Assembly (NCBI GenBank): GCA_002753225.1
Contig: PDZS01000053.1
Span: forward strand, 1-32,837
Length of the DNA stretch: 32,837 bases
DNA from: Deltaproteobacteria bacterium YD0425bin51
Lineage (GTDB): Bacteria; Desulfobacterota; Desulfobacteria; Desulfobacterales; YD0425bin51
Reading direction: 5' to 3'
In this document: positions 17,507-24,533 of the stretch, one piece after another
How the letters are laid out: the number at the start of each line of letters is the position of its first letter
How positions within the stretch are numbered: the stretch's first letter is position 1
Notes under the pieces: generated by a model
Told to the model about the DNA's origin: nothing
Databases searched by the model: none
The model's input: the letters and a program-made list of their open reading frames with translations, nothing else
Position numbers and translations under genes: made by a program

Positions 17507-17830
17507 ATGAACAATACACTAAAAGGATTATTAATACTTGGTGGAGCGTTAGCAGGTGGGATACTTGCATGTACTGCTAATCCAGTACTTGCTGTAGTTA
17601 CTGCTACAGAAACAGTAGGAGGCTTTTTAGGCATTGGTGGAACAACAGCTGCTACTACAACTTATACAGTAAGTGGAATAGCTGCTGCTGGAACTGGTGC
17701 TTGTGCTGCTATCGGTGCAGGTGTTGGGAAGATAGCTGGTCAAACTGGAGGCACTTTAGTTATTCAAGGTTTAGATGAAGTGTCTCAAAATCTTATAAAT
17801 AAACTAAAATCAGAAGAAAAACCTATTTAA
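17507..17830 (+). CDS. Small glycine/alanine-rich hydrophobic protein
   Basis: This is a 107-residue protein from ATG 17507, chosen because GGAGG ends at 17501 with ideal spacing. An in-frame ATG at 17495 would contain the binding site. It begins MNNTLKGLLILGGALAGGILACTANPVLAV, a hydrophobic segment rich in small residues. Two glycine-zipper-like stretches follow (GGFLGIGG and AAAGTGACAAIGAGVGKIAG), then a charged helical tail. The composition fits a membrane-inserting or oligomerising small protein. I do not recognise a family. A strong hairpin follows the stop. The gene stands alone between divergent and convergent neighbours. Confidence 0.65.
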   Translation: MNNTLKGLLILGGALAGGILACTANPVLAVVTATETVGGFLGIGGTTAATTTYTVSGIAAAGTGACAAIGAGVGKIAGQTGGTLVIQGLDEVSQNLINKLKSEEKPI

Positions 17831-17838
17831 CAATCTGA

Positions 17839-17865
17839 GCCTGTGAAGAGATTATCTTCATGGGC
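17839..17865. terminator. Bidirectional intrinsic terminator
   Basis: GCCTGTGAAGA (17839-17849) pairs with TCTTCATGGGC (17855-17865) over 11 bp including two G-U pairs, with a 5-base loop. T-rich sequence lies on the right side. It sits between two convergent genes and probably terminates both. Confidence 0.7.
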
Positions 17866-17878
17866 AAGGATTATATTT

Positions 17879-18325
17879 TTATTGAATTTGAAGCAGTTTA
17901 AACCCTGTATTTGAATCAAAAGTTCTTACAGCTTTTGTATCAATCAGCTCGAATAAAATTACTTCCATAATTTGCCAGACTTTTACTCCATTTCTAATAC
18001 AACCAGTAACAGTAGAGCCGTTTCTTCCGCAGGATATATGCATGTGCAGAATAGGATTGCCTTTTTCATCTGGAAATATTGTTCCAGTTCCAGTAACTTC
18101 ATAAACATTATCAAGAACATATTCCATTGCTTTTATCGGTATTGAACGGCTCTGTTCTAGACCTGTTATAAGTTTGCTGTCTTTATCTGCACCACCAATT
18201 ATTACAAGAGTAGCAGCTTTGATAGAATGTTCACAAGCAAATTGTTCAACTACTTCATGAATAATATCGCCATCTTCAAGTCTTAAAATAAATGTTCTTC
18301 CTTGCTTTGCTTCTGAATATTTCAT
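17879..18325 (-). CDS. PPC domain protein (DUF296)
   Basis: A 148-residue single-domain protein of the PPC (plants and prokaryotes conserved, DUF296) family, which forms trimers and in plants is joined to AT-hooks. The signature is PILHMHISCG (about residues 91-100), whose histidines bind metal in solved homologues, preceded by VIIGGADKDSKL and followed by GSTVTGCIRNG. Length is standard. Its role in bacteria is unknown. The start codon ends at 18325, and the likely ribosome binding site (AGGG on the minus strand) lies inside the left end of the adjacent inverted-repeat element. The insertion may therefore have replaced the native 5' region. Confidence 0.85.
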   Translation of the reverse strand: MKYSEAKQGRTFILRLEDGDIIHEVVEQFACEHSIKAATLVIIGGADKDSKLITGLEQSRSIPIKAMEYVLDNVYEVTGTGTIFPDEKGNPILHMHISCGRNGSTVTGCIRNGVKVWQIMEVILFELIDTKAVRTFDSNTGFKLLQIQ

Positions 18326-18332
18326 ATGATTA

Positions 18333-18462
18333 ACCCTACAACGAAAGTTATAAGCCTAACGTATTGAAATAATATAATAAAATAAAAGAATCTGCAAATA
18401 TTAAAAATACAAACAATCATAATAATTAAAATATGTTAACCGGATAAATTTCGTTGTAGGGA
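18333..18462. mobile_element. 130-bp MITE-like element with ~31-bp terminal inverted repeats and TA flanks
   Basis: CCCTACAACGAAA (18334-18346) and its exact reverse complement TTTCGTTGTAGGG (18449-18461) begin inverted repeats. These extend inward with mismatches over about 31 bases (18334-18364 and 18431-18461). The dinucleotide TA is found symmetrically at both flanks (18331-18332 and 18463-18464). This suggests TA target duplication as made by IS630/mariner-type transposases. The interior is A+T-rich with no coding capacity, so it would be a non-autonomous derivative. The left end lies 8 bases from the DUF296 start codon. Confidence 0.65.
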
Positions 18463-18536
18463 TAATATTTTATGAATTATTAAAATCATTTTTTCAGGAA
18501 GAAAGGTTGAAAACTAATTAAAAAGCTTAAATTTAT

Positions 18537-18600
18537 GTGTGAGACTTTGTGTGAGAAAATTATTCCAAAATCTGCTAAAATCTGTGGAATCTGCTAAAAT
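18537..18600. repeat. Short direct repeats beside the tRNA fragment
   Basis: GTGTGAG occurs twice 12 bases apart (18537-18543 and 18549-18555). AATCTG units then repeat three times (18567-18600) in the order AAAATCTGCT, AAAATCTGTGG, AATCTGCTAAAAT. Their position 70-130 bases inside the tRNA-Phe 3' fragment resembles the arm-type integrase binding sites of an attachment region. That function is inference. Confidence 0.4.
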
Positions 18601-18660
18601 ATATAAAATTTATATTTTATAAAAACAATAAGTTGCTATTTTAAAGGAGGTTAGGAAACT

Positions 18661-18714
18661 CGGGGATTCTGACTGAAAATCCGCGTGTCGGCAGTTCAAT
18701 TCTGTCCCCCGGCA
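18661..18714 (+). other. tRNA-Phe 3' fragment, probable attachment-site remnant
   Basis: From 18671 the sequence reads as the 3' half of a tRNA-Phe gene. The anticodon loop CTGAAAA (18673-18679) has GAA at its centre. A T-arm GGCAG/CTGTC around TTCAATT and the 3' acceptor strand CCCCGGC with discriminator A (18714) follow. Upstream, only CGGGG matches the acceptor 5' strand; the D-arm is missing and the 5' anticodon stem is mismatched, so it cannot be a working tRNA. No CCA is encoded. A strong terminator follows directly. This arrangement is expected where a tRNA-targeting integrase inserted an island and displaced the original 3' end. The intact gene would lie outside the window. Confidence 0.7.
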
Positions 18715-18724
18715 TTCTAAAATC

Positions 18725-18765
18725 AAGGGCTTTCAGAGGTAATCTGGAAGCCCTTATATTTTTTT
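18725..18765 (+). terminator. Intrinsic terminator after the tRNA fragment
   Basis: AAGGGCTTTCAGA (18725-18737) and TCTGGAAGCCCTT (18743-18755) form a 13-bp stem with one mismatch and a 5-base loop, followed by ATATTTTTTT. It is very likely the native terminator of the displaced tRNA-Phe gene. Confidence 0.85.
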
Positions 18766-18918
18766 AAATTTTATTCCCGCTATTGTCACGCTTCTTTGAT
18801 CAAGAATAGCTTTATAGAGATTTGATAGTGAGCATATGTGTAGCAAGAGGATGTATAGTGTCTGTAATAATCTTACTTAGGAGTAGCCGAACTTCTAAAA
18901 GAGAAAAAAAATAAATAT

Positions 18919-19662
18919 TTATTGATGACATTCTCTTTGAAAAGCACCATTCAGAAACCAAATATGATTTAATTCCTCTCGTTTTTTAATGTTTGTTTTC
19001 CTTTTTCGCAATAGCTTTGCAGGTATACCACCTACTAATGTATTAGCTTCTACATCCTTATTTACCATTGAACCAGCTGCTACAATAGCTTGTTCTCCAA
19101 TGGTAACTCCAGGTAATATCGTACTATTAGTATATAATTTTACATAATCTTTAATAACAACTTTTTTATAATCCCTTTCAGCATGATTATCTTCAGAGTG
19201 AGTGTGGGTGAATATGATTACTCTTTCGCCAAATGCTACAGAATCTCCTATTTCAATTCCTCCTTTTGAATCTAAATAAACTCCACGTGTAATAAATACA
19301 TTATCACCAATTTCTATATTTTCAGCAATATTAAACCTAACATCTTCATCGGCAATAAAATTTTTACCGCATTTTTTAAATAACTTTTTAGCAATTATCT
19401 GTCTAAAAGGAATTGCAAAATTACATACTACACTTATAGGAAGTTTATCCAAAATATCCCATAGGAAATGTAGATATCTTTTCTCTTGTGAAAAAGATAC
19501 TTCCTGAATTTTAGGCAAGTAATCACAATATATTTTTATTTCTTGAATAATATCAATAGGGAAAGGAGAACCAAGCATTTGTAATATATAAGTTAAATCT
19601 TCAGCAGAAATACCTTTATCAACAATTTTTTCAAATTGAGTCAACTTTTCTTGTATAGACAT
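18919..19662 (-). CDS. Hexapeptide-repeat (left-handed beta-helix) acyltransferase
   Basis: A 247-residue protein of the LacA/NodL/WbbJ-like acetyltransferase group, which transfers acetyl from acetyl-CoA to a sugar or similar acceptor. Hexapeptide-repeat turns start around residue 112, as in IAENIEIGDNVFITRGVYLDS and IEIGDSVAFGERVIIFTHTH. They resume at YTNSTILPGVTIGEQAIVAAGSMV and end with the usual VGGIPAKLLRKR. The catalytic histidine is probably in THTHSED (152-158). Residues 1-95 form a separate helical N-terminal extension not typical of the smallest members. The acceptor is unknown; no polysaccharide gene cluster is visible. It stands alone on the chromosomal side of the tRNA fragment. 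Confidence 0.85.
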   Translation of the reverse strand: MSIQEKLTQFEKIVDKGISAEDLTYILQMLGSPFPIDIIQEIKIYCDYLPKIQEVSFSQEKRYLHFLWDILDKLPISVVCNFAIPFRQIIAKKLFKKCGKNFIADEDVRFNIAENIEIGDNVFITRGVYLDSKGGIEIGDSVAFGERVIIFTHTHSEDNHAERDYKKVVIKDYVKLYTNSTILPGVTIGEQAIVAAGSMVNKDVEANTLVGGIPAKLLRKRKTNIKKREELNHIWFLNGAFQRECHQ

Positions 19663-19767
19663 TTAACTTTTTTCCTTCATTTAGGTAAAGAATCTTTCTT
19701 TATTTCTATAATTTTTATCAAATTGTTTCCAATCTCATTTATAAAGTTACTTAACGAACGGATCATA

Positions 19768-20060
19768 TTATAGATATTTGAATTCATTGTATATGGACTT
19801 ATAATTAACATCAAAGATAAACTTATAAACTCCTCCATATAAGCCTAAATTAATATTTTCACCTTTTTCAGTCAATACTTTTACCTCTTTTTCTTGTAAA
19901 GAAGTTTCAGCAGAATTTAATCCATAGTCTTTAGTCCAATAAGCGTAAGCAATTTTGCATTCATATTGTCCTTATGATAATTCAACTATCACTTATCGCT
20001 CATTATTAATTTCTGTTTCAGTAGAATAATACAAAAAAACAGTTGAATTGAATAGTGAAG
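19768..20060 (-). pseudogene. Decayed exported/carbohydrate-binding-like protein fragment
   Basis: One minus-strand frame reads coherently through TAA at 19972-19974 and TAA at 19993-19995 to a final TAA at 19768-19770. Conceptual protein: ..FLYYSTETEINNER*VIVELS*GQYECKIAYAYWTKDYGLN... then GENINLGLYGGVYKFIFDVNY. The G-Y-x-x-K-I-A-x-x-x-W...G pattern followed by a GxYxFxxD strand resembles the starch-binding-type beta-sandwich domains in bacterial amylase/pullulanase proteins. That comparison is from memory. No start codon with a binding site is visible. It is a remnant without function. It accounts for most of the 546-base gap between its neighbours; 19663-19767 holds nothing else I recognise. 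Confidence 0.55.
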
Positions 20061-20093
20061 TTATTATTTAATACTAAAAATAAGATATAAAAG

Positions 20094-20122
20094 AACTCGA
20101 AGACAACCTTCATCTTCGAGTT
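20094..20122. terminator. Perfect 10-bp hairpin
   Basis: AACTCGAAGA (20094-20103) and TCTTCGAGTT (20113-20122) are exact reverse complements with a 9-base loop, followed by TTAATTTG. It lies between the exported protein gene and the decayed fragment and may be an old terminator. Confidence 0.55.
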
Positions 20123-20161
20123 TTAATTTGTAGAATTTCTGCAGATAATACATATTGATAA

Positions 20162-20190
20162 AAGGCAGGCTCAAATTGCTCTGCCTTTTA
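20162..20190 (-). terminator. Terminator of the small exported protein gene
   Basis: AAGGCAG near 20162 and CTGCCTTTT near 20181-20189 form a stem just downstream, on the minus strand, of the stop at 20209. T residues follow in the minus-strand direction. Confidence 0.65.
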
Positions 20191-20208
20191 TGTTAGATTA
20201 TTTGTATA

Positions 20209-20676
20209 TTATTTCAGAACTTTCATGTTTACCTTTCCGCTGTTTACTTTAAGAGTAGTTGTTCCTACATTTAAAGTTCCAAGATTGGTTTTTGCACCAG
20301 CAGTATCTAAACCCATTTTTATAGAAGGAATGTTTTCTACAACTATCGTGGTTTGTGGAAGCCCAAGGCCAATTACTGTGTCACCATTAACATTTTTAAT
20401 TTCAAGAACCATGTCTTTTGTGGTTGCGCCGACTCTAATATGCATACCATCAGCAGTTGTATCAGCCATTTCCATCGACATGCCTAAATCACTGCCACCA
20501 AAAGAAAGGCTGGAAACTTTTAAGTTGATATCTATTGCTTCTTCAATTCCAATGCTTACTCCAGCTTGACCGCTTACATTAGACATCGCATTATCATCAA
20601 TTGACTCTAATGCAAATACAGACATAGGAACCATAATAAATGCTACTGCCAAAATTAATCTCATTAATCTTTTCAT
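20209..20676 (-). CDS. Small exported protein with a DDxAMSxVSGQAGVSI motif
   Basis: A 155-residue protein with a clear signal peptide (KRLMRLILAVAFIMVPMSVFA, cleavage probably before LES). It is followed by DDNAMSNVSGQAGVSIGIEE. This A(L/M)SxVSGQxG motif right after the signal peptide is shared by a group of exported, beta-rich proteins of Gram-negative bacteria annotated as DUF6160 or FilA-like; this link is from memory. The rest alternates short beta strands (for example VSSLSFGGSDLGMSMEM and TTIVVENIP), fitting an envelope or surface beta structure. A GGGGG-rich binding site precedes the ATG. The 5' region has an A/C-rich leader. It is monocistronic with its own terminator. Confidence 0.65.
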   Translation of the reverse strand: MKRLMRLILAVAFIMVPMSVFALESIDDNAMSNVSGQAGVSIGIEEAIDINLKVSSLSFGGSDLGMSMEMADTTADGMHIRVGATTKDMVLEIKNVNGDTVIGLGLPQTTIVVENIPSIKMGLDTAGAKTNLGTLNVGTTTLKVNSGKVNMKVLK

Positions 20677-20979
20677 TTTTAACCCCCTGGTTTTTATTTG
20701 TTATTTTTTGTTTTTTGTTTGTTGTTTAATTTCGTTATTTATTTTAGATTATAGCAAACAATGTACCAATGCTGAAAAAATAAATTTAATCATTCGATTT
20801 TATATATAATAATTATTTGTATACAAAAAAATGATTTGAAAATACTTGCAACATTTATTACATATGAAAAACACTTTATTTCCTGATAAATATTATATTA
20901 CTCTTTAAACAAGAGATGACGCAATGTGTCAATATTTGTTTGCTTTGCAACTTTAAATATGAGTATCTTGAATTAAACT
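20677..20979. other. Divergent intergenic region
   Basis: The first ~70 bases are a low-complexity T/G-rich run, which is the A/C-rich leader of the minus-strand exported protein gene. The rest should hold the promoters for that gene and for the small + strand gene. I see no other structure or conserved frame. Confidence 0.5.
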
Positions 20980-21117
20980 ATGGACAAAAAACAACTTATA
21001 GCTATTATTCAAAGAATTCTTAAAACTGAAATAGATCTCAGCTTTCTTTTACAGCTAACACAGCAAGAACTTGAGACACTTGTTGCTTGCATAAGGGATG
21101 GGCTGAATAACTCTTAA
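20980..21117 (+). CDS. Small hypothetical protein (45 residues)
   Basis: ATG at 20980 opens a 45-residue frame, MDKKQLIAIIQRILKTEIDL...QLTQQELETLVACIRDGLNNS, ending at TAA 21115-21117. It is predicted to form two amphipathic helices and has balanced, natural composition. A 10-bp hairpin follows at 21122-21148. I have a vague memory of similar short proteins in deltaproteobacteria but cannot name a family. No strong binding site precedes it, which lowers confidence. Confidence 0.5.
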   Translation: MDKKQLIAIIQRILKTEIDLSFLLQLTQQELETLVACIRDGLNNS

Positions 21118-21121
21118 AACG

Positions 21122-21148
21122 AGGTTAATTTGCATTTAAAATTAACCT
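21122..21148 (+). terminator. Hairpin after the 45-residue gene
   Basis: AGGTTAATTT (21122-21131) and AAATTAACCT (21139-21148) are reverse complements with a 7-base loop. The run of T expected of a classical terminator is absent. Confidence 0.45.
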
Positions 21149-21203
21149 ATGGAACAGGAGCAGAATAATCTACTTCTTCAATCTATTTAACTAGAACTCA
21201 TTC

Positions 21204-21380
21204 TTATTCGATAATATTTATGAATTCTTTCCTTTCACTATTTTTCGCTTTTATTAGGTCTTCAGGATATGGAATTCCGCAGCGTTCTAAATGCTTACAT
21301 ATTATGCCCCATTCTCCGGACATAACCGTGTGCATGTTGATGACATCCCATGTTCCAATACAATAACCTTTATATTTTCT
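21204..21380 (-). pseudogene. C-terminal remnant of a conserved hypothetical protein
   Basis: A minus-strand frame between TGA (21381-21383) and TAA (21204-21206) encodes a natural-looking sequence: KGYCIGTWDVINMHTVMSGEWG followed by ICKHLERCGIPYPEDLIKAK. There is no usable start codon before the conserved-looking part, so the 5' part seems deleted or frameshifted. Family unknown to me. Confidence 0.45.
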
Positions 21381-21531
21381 TCATGATTTTTTTAAAAAAT
21401 CAACATAAAACTTTCATAGAATCTCAATATAGATGCCTTAATATGTTGAAAAAGAATAACTTAGATTGTAATATTTTTTTCATCTTTAAGGTTAGAAAAA
21501 AAATATAAACAAAAAAATAAAGGAGATTATT

Positions 21532-22014
21532 ATGAACGAAGGATATAAAAGCCTTATTAAAGAATTTGGAAATAAGTTTGGAATCACAAACCTTGAAGTA
21601 ATTAAAGATGATGAAGCTCTGCAATTATTTTTTGAAAATGAATTCTGGCTTACTATATCTCATCATACTAAAGAAGATGTAACTATTATTGATGTAACAG
21701 TGATGGATTGCAAAGAAAAATCTCAAGATATCTTAAAAGAATTAGCTCTAATATTGATGAAAATAAACTATCTGGCAAGAATAACACATTCAATATGGGC
21801 ATCTATTACAGATGATAATAACATTAAAATTACATATTCAGATAAAACAACTCAATTTGATCCCAATATACTCTCAGCGAAAATTGAATACATGATAGAC
21901 CATGCAATCAATATGAAAAAACTGCTTCAATCTATTATTGCTAATAAAAAAAGCCCTGCTAAACCTCAAGAAATGGAAAATATAAATTGGAAAAGCAATA
22001 TTATAAAAGCATAA
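21532..22014 (+). CDS. CesT/YbjN-like small protein, candidate secretion chaperone
   Basis: A 160-residue acidic protein starting at ATG 21532 with AAAGGAG upstream. The secondary-structure pattern is an N-terminal helix (YKSLIKEFGNKFG), several strands (EFWLTISHH, DVTIIDVTVMD), a long helix (SQDILKELALILMKINYL), more strands, and a C-terminal helix (AKIEYMIDHAINMKKLLQSI). This is the layout of type III secretion chaperones of the CesT/Tir family and of YbjN-like proteins. It opens a four-gene operon that ends with a protein of the same pattern (24534-24989). No secretion apparatus is in the window, so the chaperone role is inference from fold and context. Confidence 0.6.
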   Translation: MNEGYKSLIKEFGNKFGITNLEVIKDDEALQLFFENEFWLTISHHTKEDVTIIDVTVMDCKEKSQDILKELALILMKINYLARITHSIWASITDDNNIKITYSDKTTQFDPNILSAKIEYMIDHAINMKKLLQSIIANKKSPAKPQEMENINWKSNIIKA

Positions 22015-22103
22015 ATACCCCTTAATGAAATTGATTCCAAAATTGAATATGTAGACGAATTTGCTGATAAAAGTTAATTAGTTAGACTGCAAAATTCAGA
22101 TAA

Positions 22104-23429
22104 AAAAGTAATAGGCGTATTTTAGAAGTAGGAAGTGACCAAAGAATTGCTTTTTATGAACATATAGCAAGAGATAAAGTAGGCGGTTATTTGGGATTAG
22201 ATGGAAGTGGTAATTTGCACAATAAACATTTTAGTGCCGGCAGAATATCTCAGCAAGATTCAAATAAATTGATTGATCAATTCTATTCAGATTTAGTATC
22301 TAAATATAAATTGGGAGCAGAAGATAGAAAGGCGTTAGGAACAGTTATATGGCAGGGTATAAATACACCAAAACATGGTGGACGTCTTACAGATACAACA
22401 GTAAAGGCAGCTCTTAATGCAGCACAGAAACTGAGTAAGGATAGTATAGGAAAAGAGAATAATAAGCTTATGGCTGAATATGGAGGATGGGATAAAGCAG
22501 TAGAGGTTACAATGACTCGAAAGGCAAGTCCATCAATGAAGGCAATGATGTCTAAGATAAATGAAAATTCAATGATTCTCAAAAAGTTGGGAGTTAAGCC
22601 GGAAGAAATTGATATAGATAAAGTAAAAAAACGTTTTGTTGAATTAGCAGATAAAGAAGCTAAATCAAAGTTAGAAAAAAATCCTCCAGAAGGCTTAAAT
22701 AAGCTTGAGCTAAAAAAAATGTTTAGAGAGGGATTGACTGAGGAAGGGGTAGCGGTTAGCAATCATAAAAATGCCACCCAAAAACCTTTAAGAGAATCTG
22801 AAAAATTAAAAATTGCTGAAGAAAAAGGTTTAGGAAAAGAAGGGAAAGGAGAATTTGACGCTTATGTTAAAAGTGAAATTCAAGAATGTGTGCATGATTT
22901 AGCAATGATAAAGGTTTTAGATAAAAGCAAAAGCCTTCTTCATGCAGATATAAATCGCGGCTCATATACTATTCAAGGTGAAAAAATAGCAAAAAATGAT
23001 AATCCTGCAGAAATGGTAAAAGATGCAGAAGAAAAATTTAAAAAACACTCTTTTACAGAAAAAGAGATTCAAGTAATATCAGCTATTTGTAATCAAGGAC
23101 TATCACAAAATGGCGTGTTTGAGGCATTAATGATTTCAAAAAATGCACCAATAAAAGGCTTTAATACAGCAGCTCCTAGATCAGAATATTCAATTTCAAA
23201 AGATGCTCGTGGTGATATTATTATAGAAGCTAAAATGCATAGCAAACAAGGTCAGCAAAGATTTATAACAACAGAAGGGAGATTTCCTTTAGATAAATCA
23301 AGTTATATAAATGTTGATTTGAAAATAAAAATTCCAAAAGAAAGCATTGAAAAAAATCCTGAAAAACCTCATATAGAAATACAACAAGCGAATTATGATT
23401 TTAAATTAAAGAAGCAAGATGAAGAATAG
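22104..23429 (+). pseudogene. Unrecognised effector-like protein with a disrupted 5' end
   Basis: The long frame is open from the TAA at 22101-22103 to 23429. Its first recognised start is a TTG at 22191 without a binding site. Clearly protein-like sequence lies upstream of that (ILEVGSDQRIAFYEHIARDKVGGY). Further upstream the same protein seems to continue in another frame (IDSKIEYVDEFADKS, then TAA 22075-22077, then LVRLQNSDKKVIGVF), implying a stop plus a -1-type frameshift near 22113-22124. The rest (412 residues from the TTG) is lysine-rich and mainly helical. It ends with a beta-rich tail (ISKDARGDIIIEAKMHS, SYINVDLKIKIP). No family recognised. Placement between chaperone-like genes suggests a secreted substrate. 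It may be inactive or produced in shortened form. Confidence 0.55.
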
Positions 23430-23441
23430 GAGGATAAATTT

Positions 23442-24527
23442 ATGTGCTATAATAGAGTTAGTGAAGGAGTTAATAGATTAAACAGACATTTAGATCAAAA
23501 GGCAGGCATAGATCAATATGAGAAAGATATTAAAGGGCTTTCTAAAGATGTAAATAAGCTATATAACAAAGAAATGCAGGCTTTTAAAGGAAATATGAAG
23601 GCTTTTGATGCAGCAGGGAAAAAGCTTGATGCTTATGTTGGAGCTTTCTCAAAAGGTTTGGATAAAGCTCTTGGATTTCCTGGGGAAGATGCTGAGGTTG
23701 ATGAGCTTTTTAAACAGATACACGATGAAGTAAAACTAGAAAAAAAATATGCTAACAGTCAAGATACTGCAGAATGGCTAAAAAAGCTTAACTCTGAAGC
23801 TTTAGCTCCTCCAACAAATAAGATATTGCCAAGACAAGAAAATAAGGTGCCTCAGAAACCTGAAATAAAAGTACAGGCACAACCTCAAAAAAGTATTGAA
23901 AAACTGAAAGATGATATCAAAATTTATCAGGAAGCTTTGAAACAAAAGGCAGATAGACCTATAATAAAAGGAAAGGATATAGGTAGAAATACAATAGAAC
24001 AAGCTTTGGCAAAATCCCAAAAAGAGCTTGGAGGTAATTTAAAAAACGAAATTACAAGATTAGAAAAAAACATAAAGGAAATGAAAGATGCTTTAACGCA
24101 AAAACAAGAGAAACCTGAAATCAGAGGAAGAAATTTTGACAGAAGCGCAATAAAAGATATTATAGCAAAGACAGAAGAAAAAGTTAAATCATTGACATCG
24201 CAGCTTAACAATTTAAATAAATTAGCAGATGCCCATGCTAAATTTGAACATATTACAGATATACAGCATTCACAGCAAGAACTTTTAAGTAAAAAAAGAG
24301 ATTTTGATAACTGCGGGACAAAAATCACAAAACTGCAAAGTGAGATTAGGACGCTGCAGCGAGAATCAACAAAAAGCCATCCAGAAATTGGAGGAAAGCA
24401 TTATGATAAAAATACTGTTAAAACACTTTTAGCAAAAAAAAAGGAAGAATTAGAATCAGTAACAAATGAACGTAAAAGACTTGATGAAGAAATGAAAAAA
24501 ATTATGCAGCAAATTGAAAGGAGATAA
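23442..24527 (+). CDS. Coiled-coil protein with three repeated motifs
   Basis: A 361-residue, highly charged helical protein; GGAGG lies upstream of ATG 23442 with good spacing. Residues 1-120 are helical, 121-150 form a proline/glutamine-rich linker, and 150-361 are coiled coil. Within the latter, a motif recurs three times, at residues 172-196, 224-248 and 313-337, of the form (R/K/H)P-x-I-x-G-(K/R)-x-x-(G/D)-(R/K)-(N/S)-x-(I/V)-x4-(L/I)-A-K. I do not recognise the family. The gene sits 12 bases after the effector-like frame and 6 bases before a chaperone-like gene, so it could be a secreted or structural partner. Confidence 0.7.
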   Translation: MCYNRVSEGVNRLNRHLDQKAGIDQYEKDIKGLSKDVNKLYNKEMQAFKGNMKAFDAAGKKLDAYVGAFSKGLDKALGFPGEDAEVDELFKQIHDEVKLEKKYANSQDTAEWLKKLNSEALAPPTNKILPRQENKVPQKPEIKVQAQPQKSIEKLKDDIKIYQEALKQKADRPIIKGKDIGRNTIEQALAKSQKELGGNLKNEITRLEKNIKEMKDALTQKQEKPEIRGRNFDRSAIKDIIAKTEEKVKSLTSQLNNLNKLADAHAKFEHITDIQHSQQELLSKKRDFDNCGTKITKLQSEIRTLQRESTKSHPEIGGKHYDKNTVKTLLAKKKEELESVTNERKRLDEEMKKIMQQIERR

Positions 24528-24533
24528 CTTATT

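Noticed and set aside
18333..18462. Integron attC recombination site
   Set aside because: The inverted repeats and a TAAC/GTTA pair look superficially similar. However, no integron integrase or cassette array is present, and the perfect terminal repeats with TA flanks fit a transposon-derived element better.
18642..18714. Intact tRNA-Phe gene
   Set aside because: Only the 3' half fits. The 5' acceptor strand is off by several bases, the D-arm is absent and the anticodon stem is mismatched.
20225..20569. 114-codon + strand frame
   Set aside because: It is antisense to the small exported protein, which has a clear signal peptide and ribosome binding site.
22283..22762. 159-codon minus-strand frame in the effector-like gene
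   Set aside because: It is antisense to a coherent lysine-rich protein; the serine/phenylalanine-rich composition mirrors AAA/GAA codons on the other strand.
23927..24328. 133-codon minus-strand frame in the coiled-coil gene
   Set aside because: It is antisense to a charged coiled coil, and its hydrophobic composition is an artefact of that.
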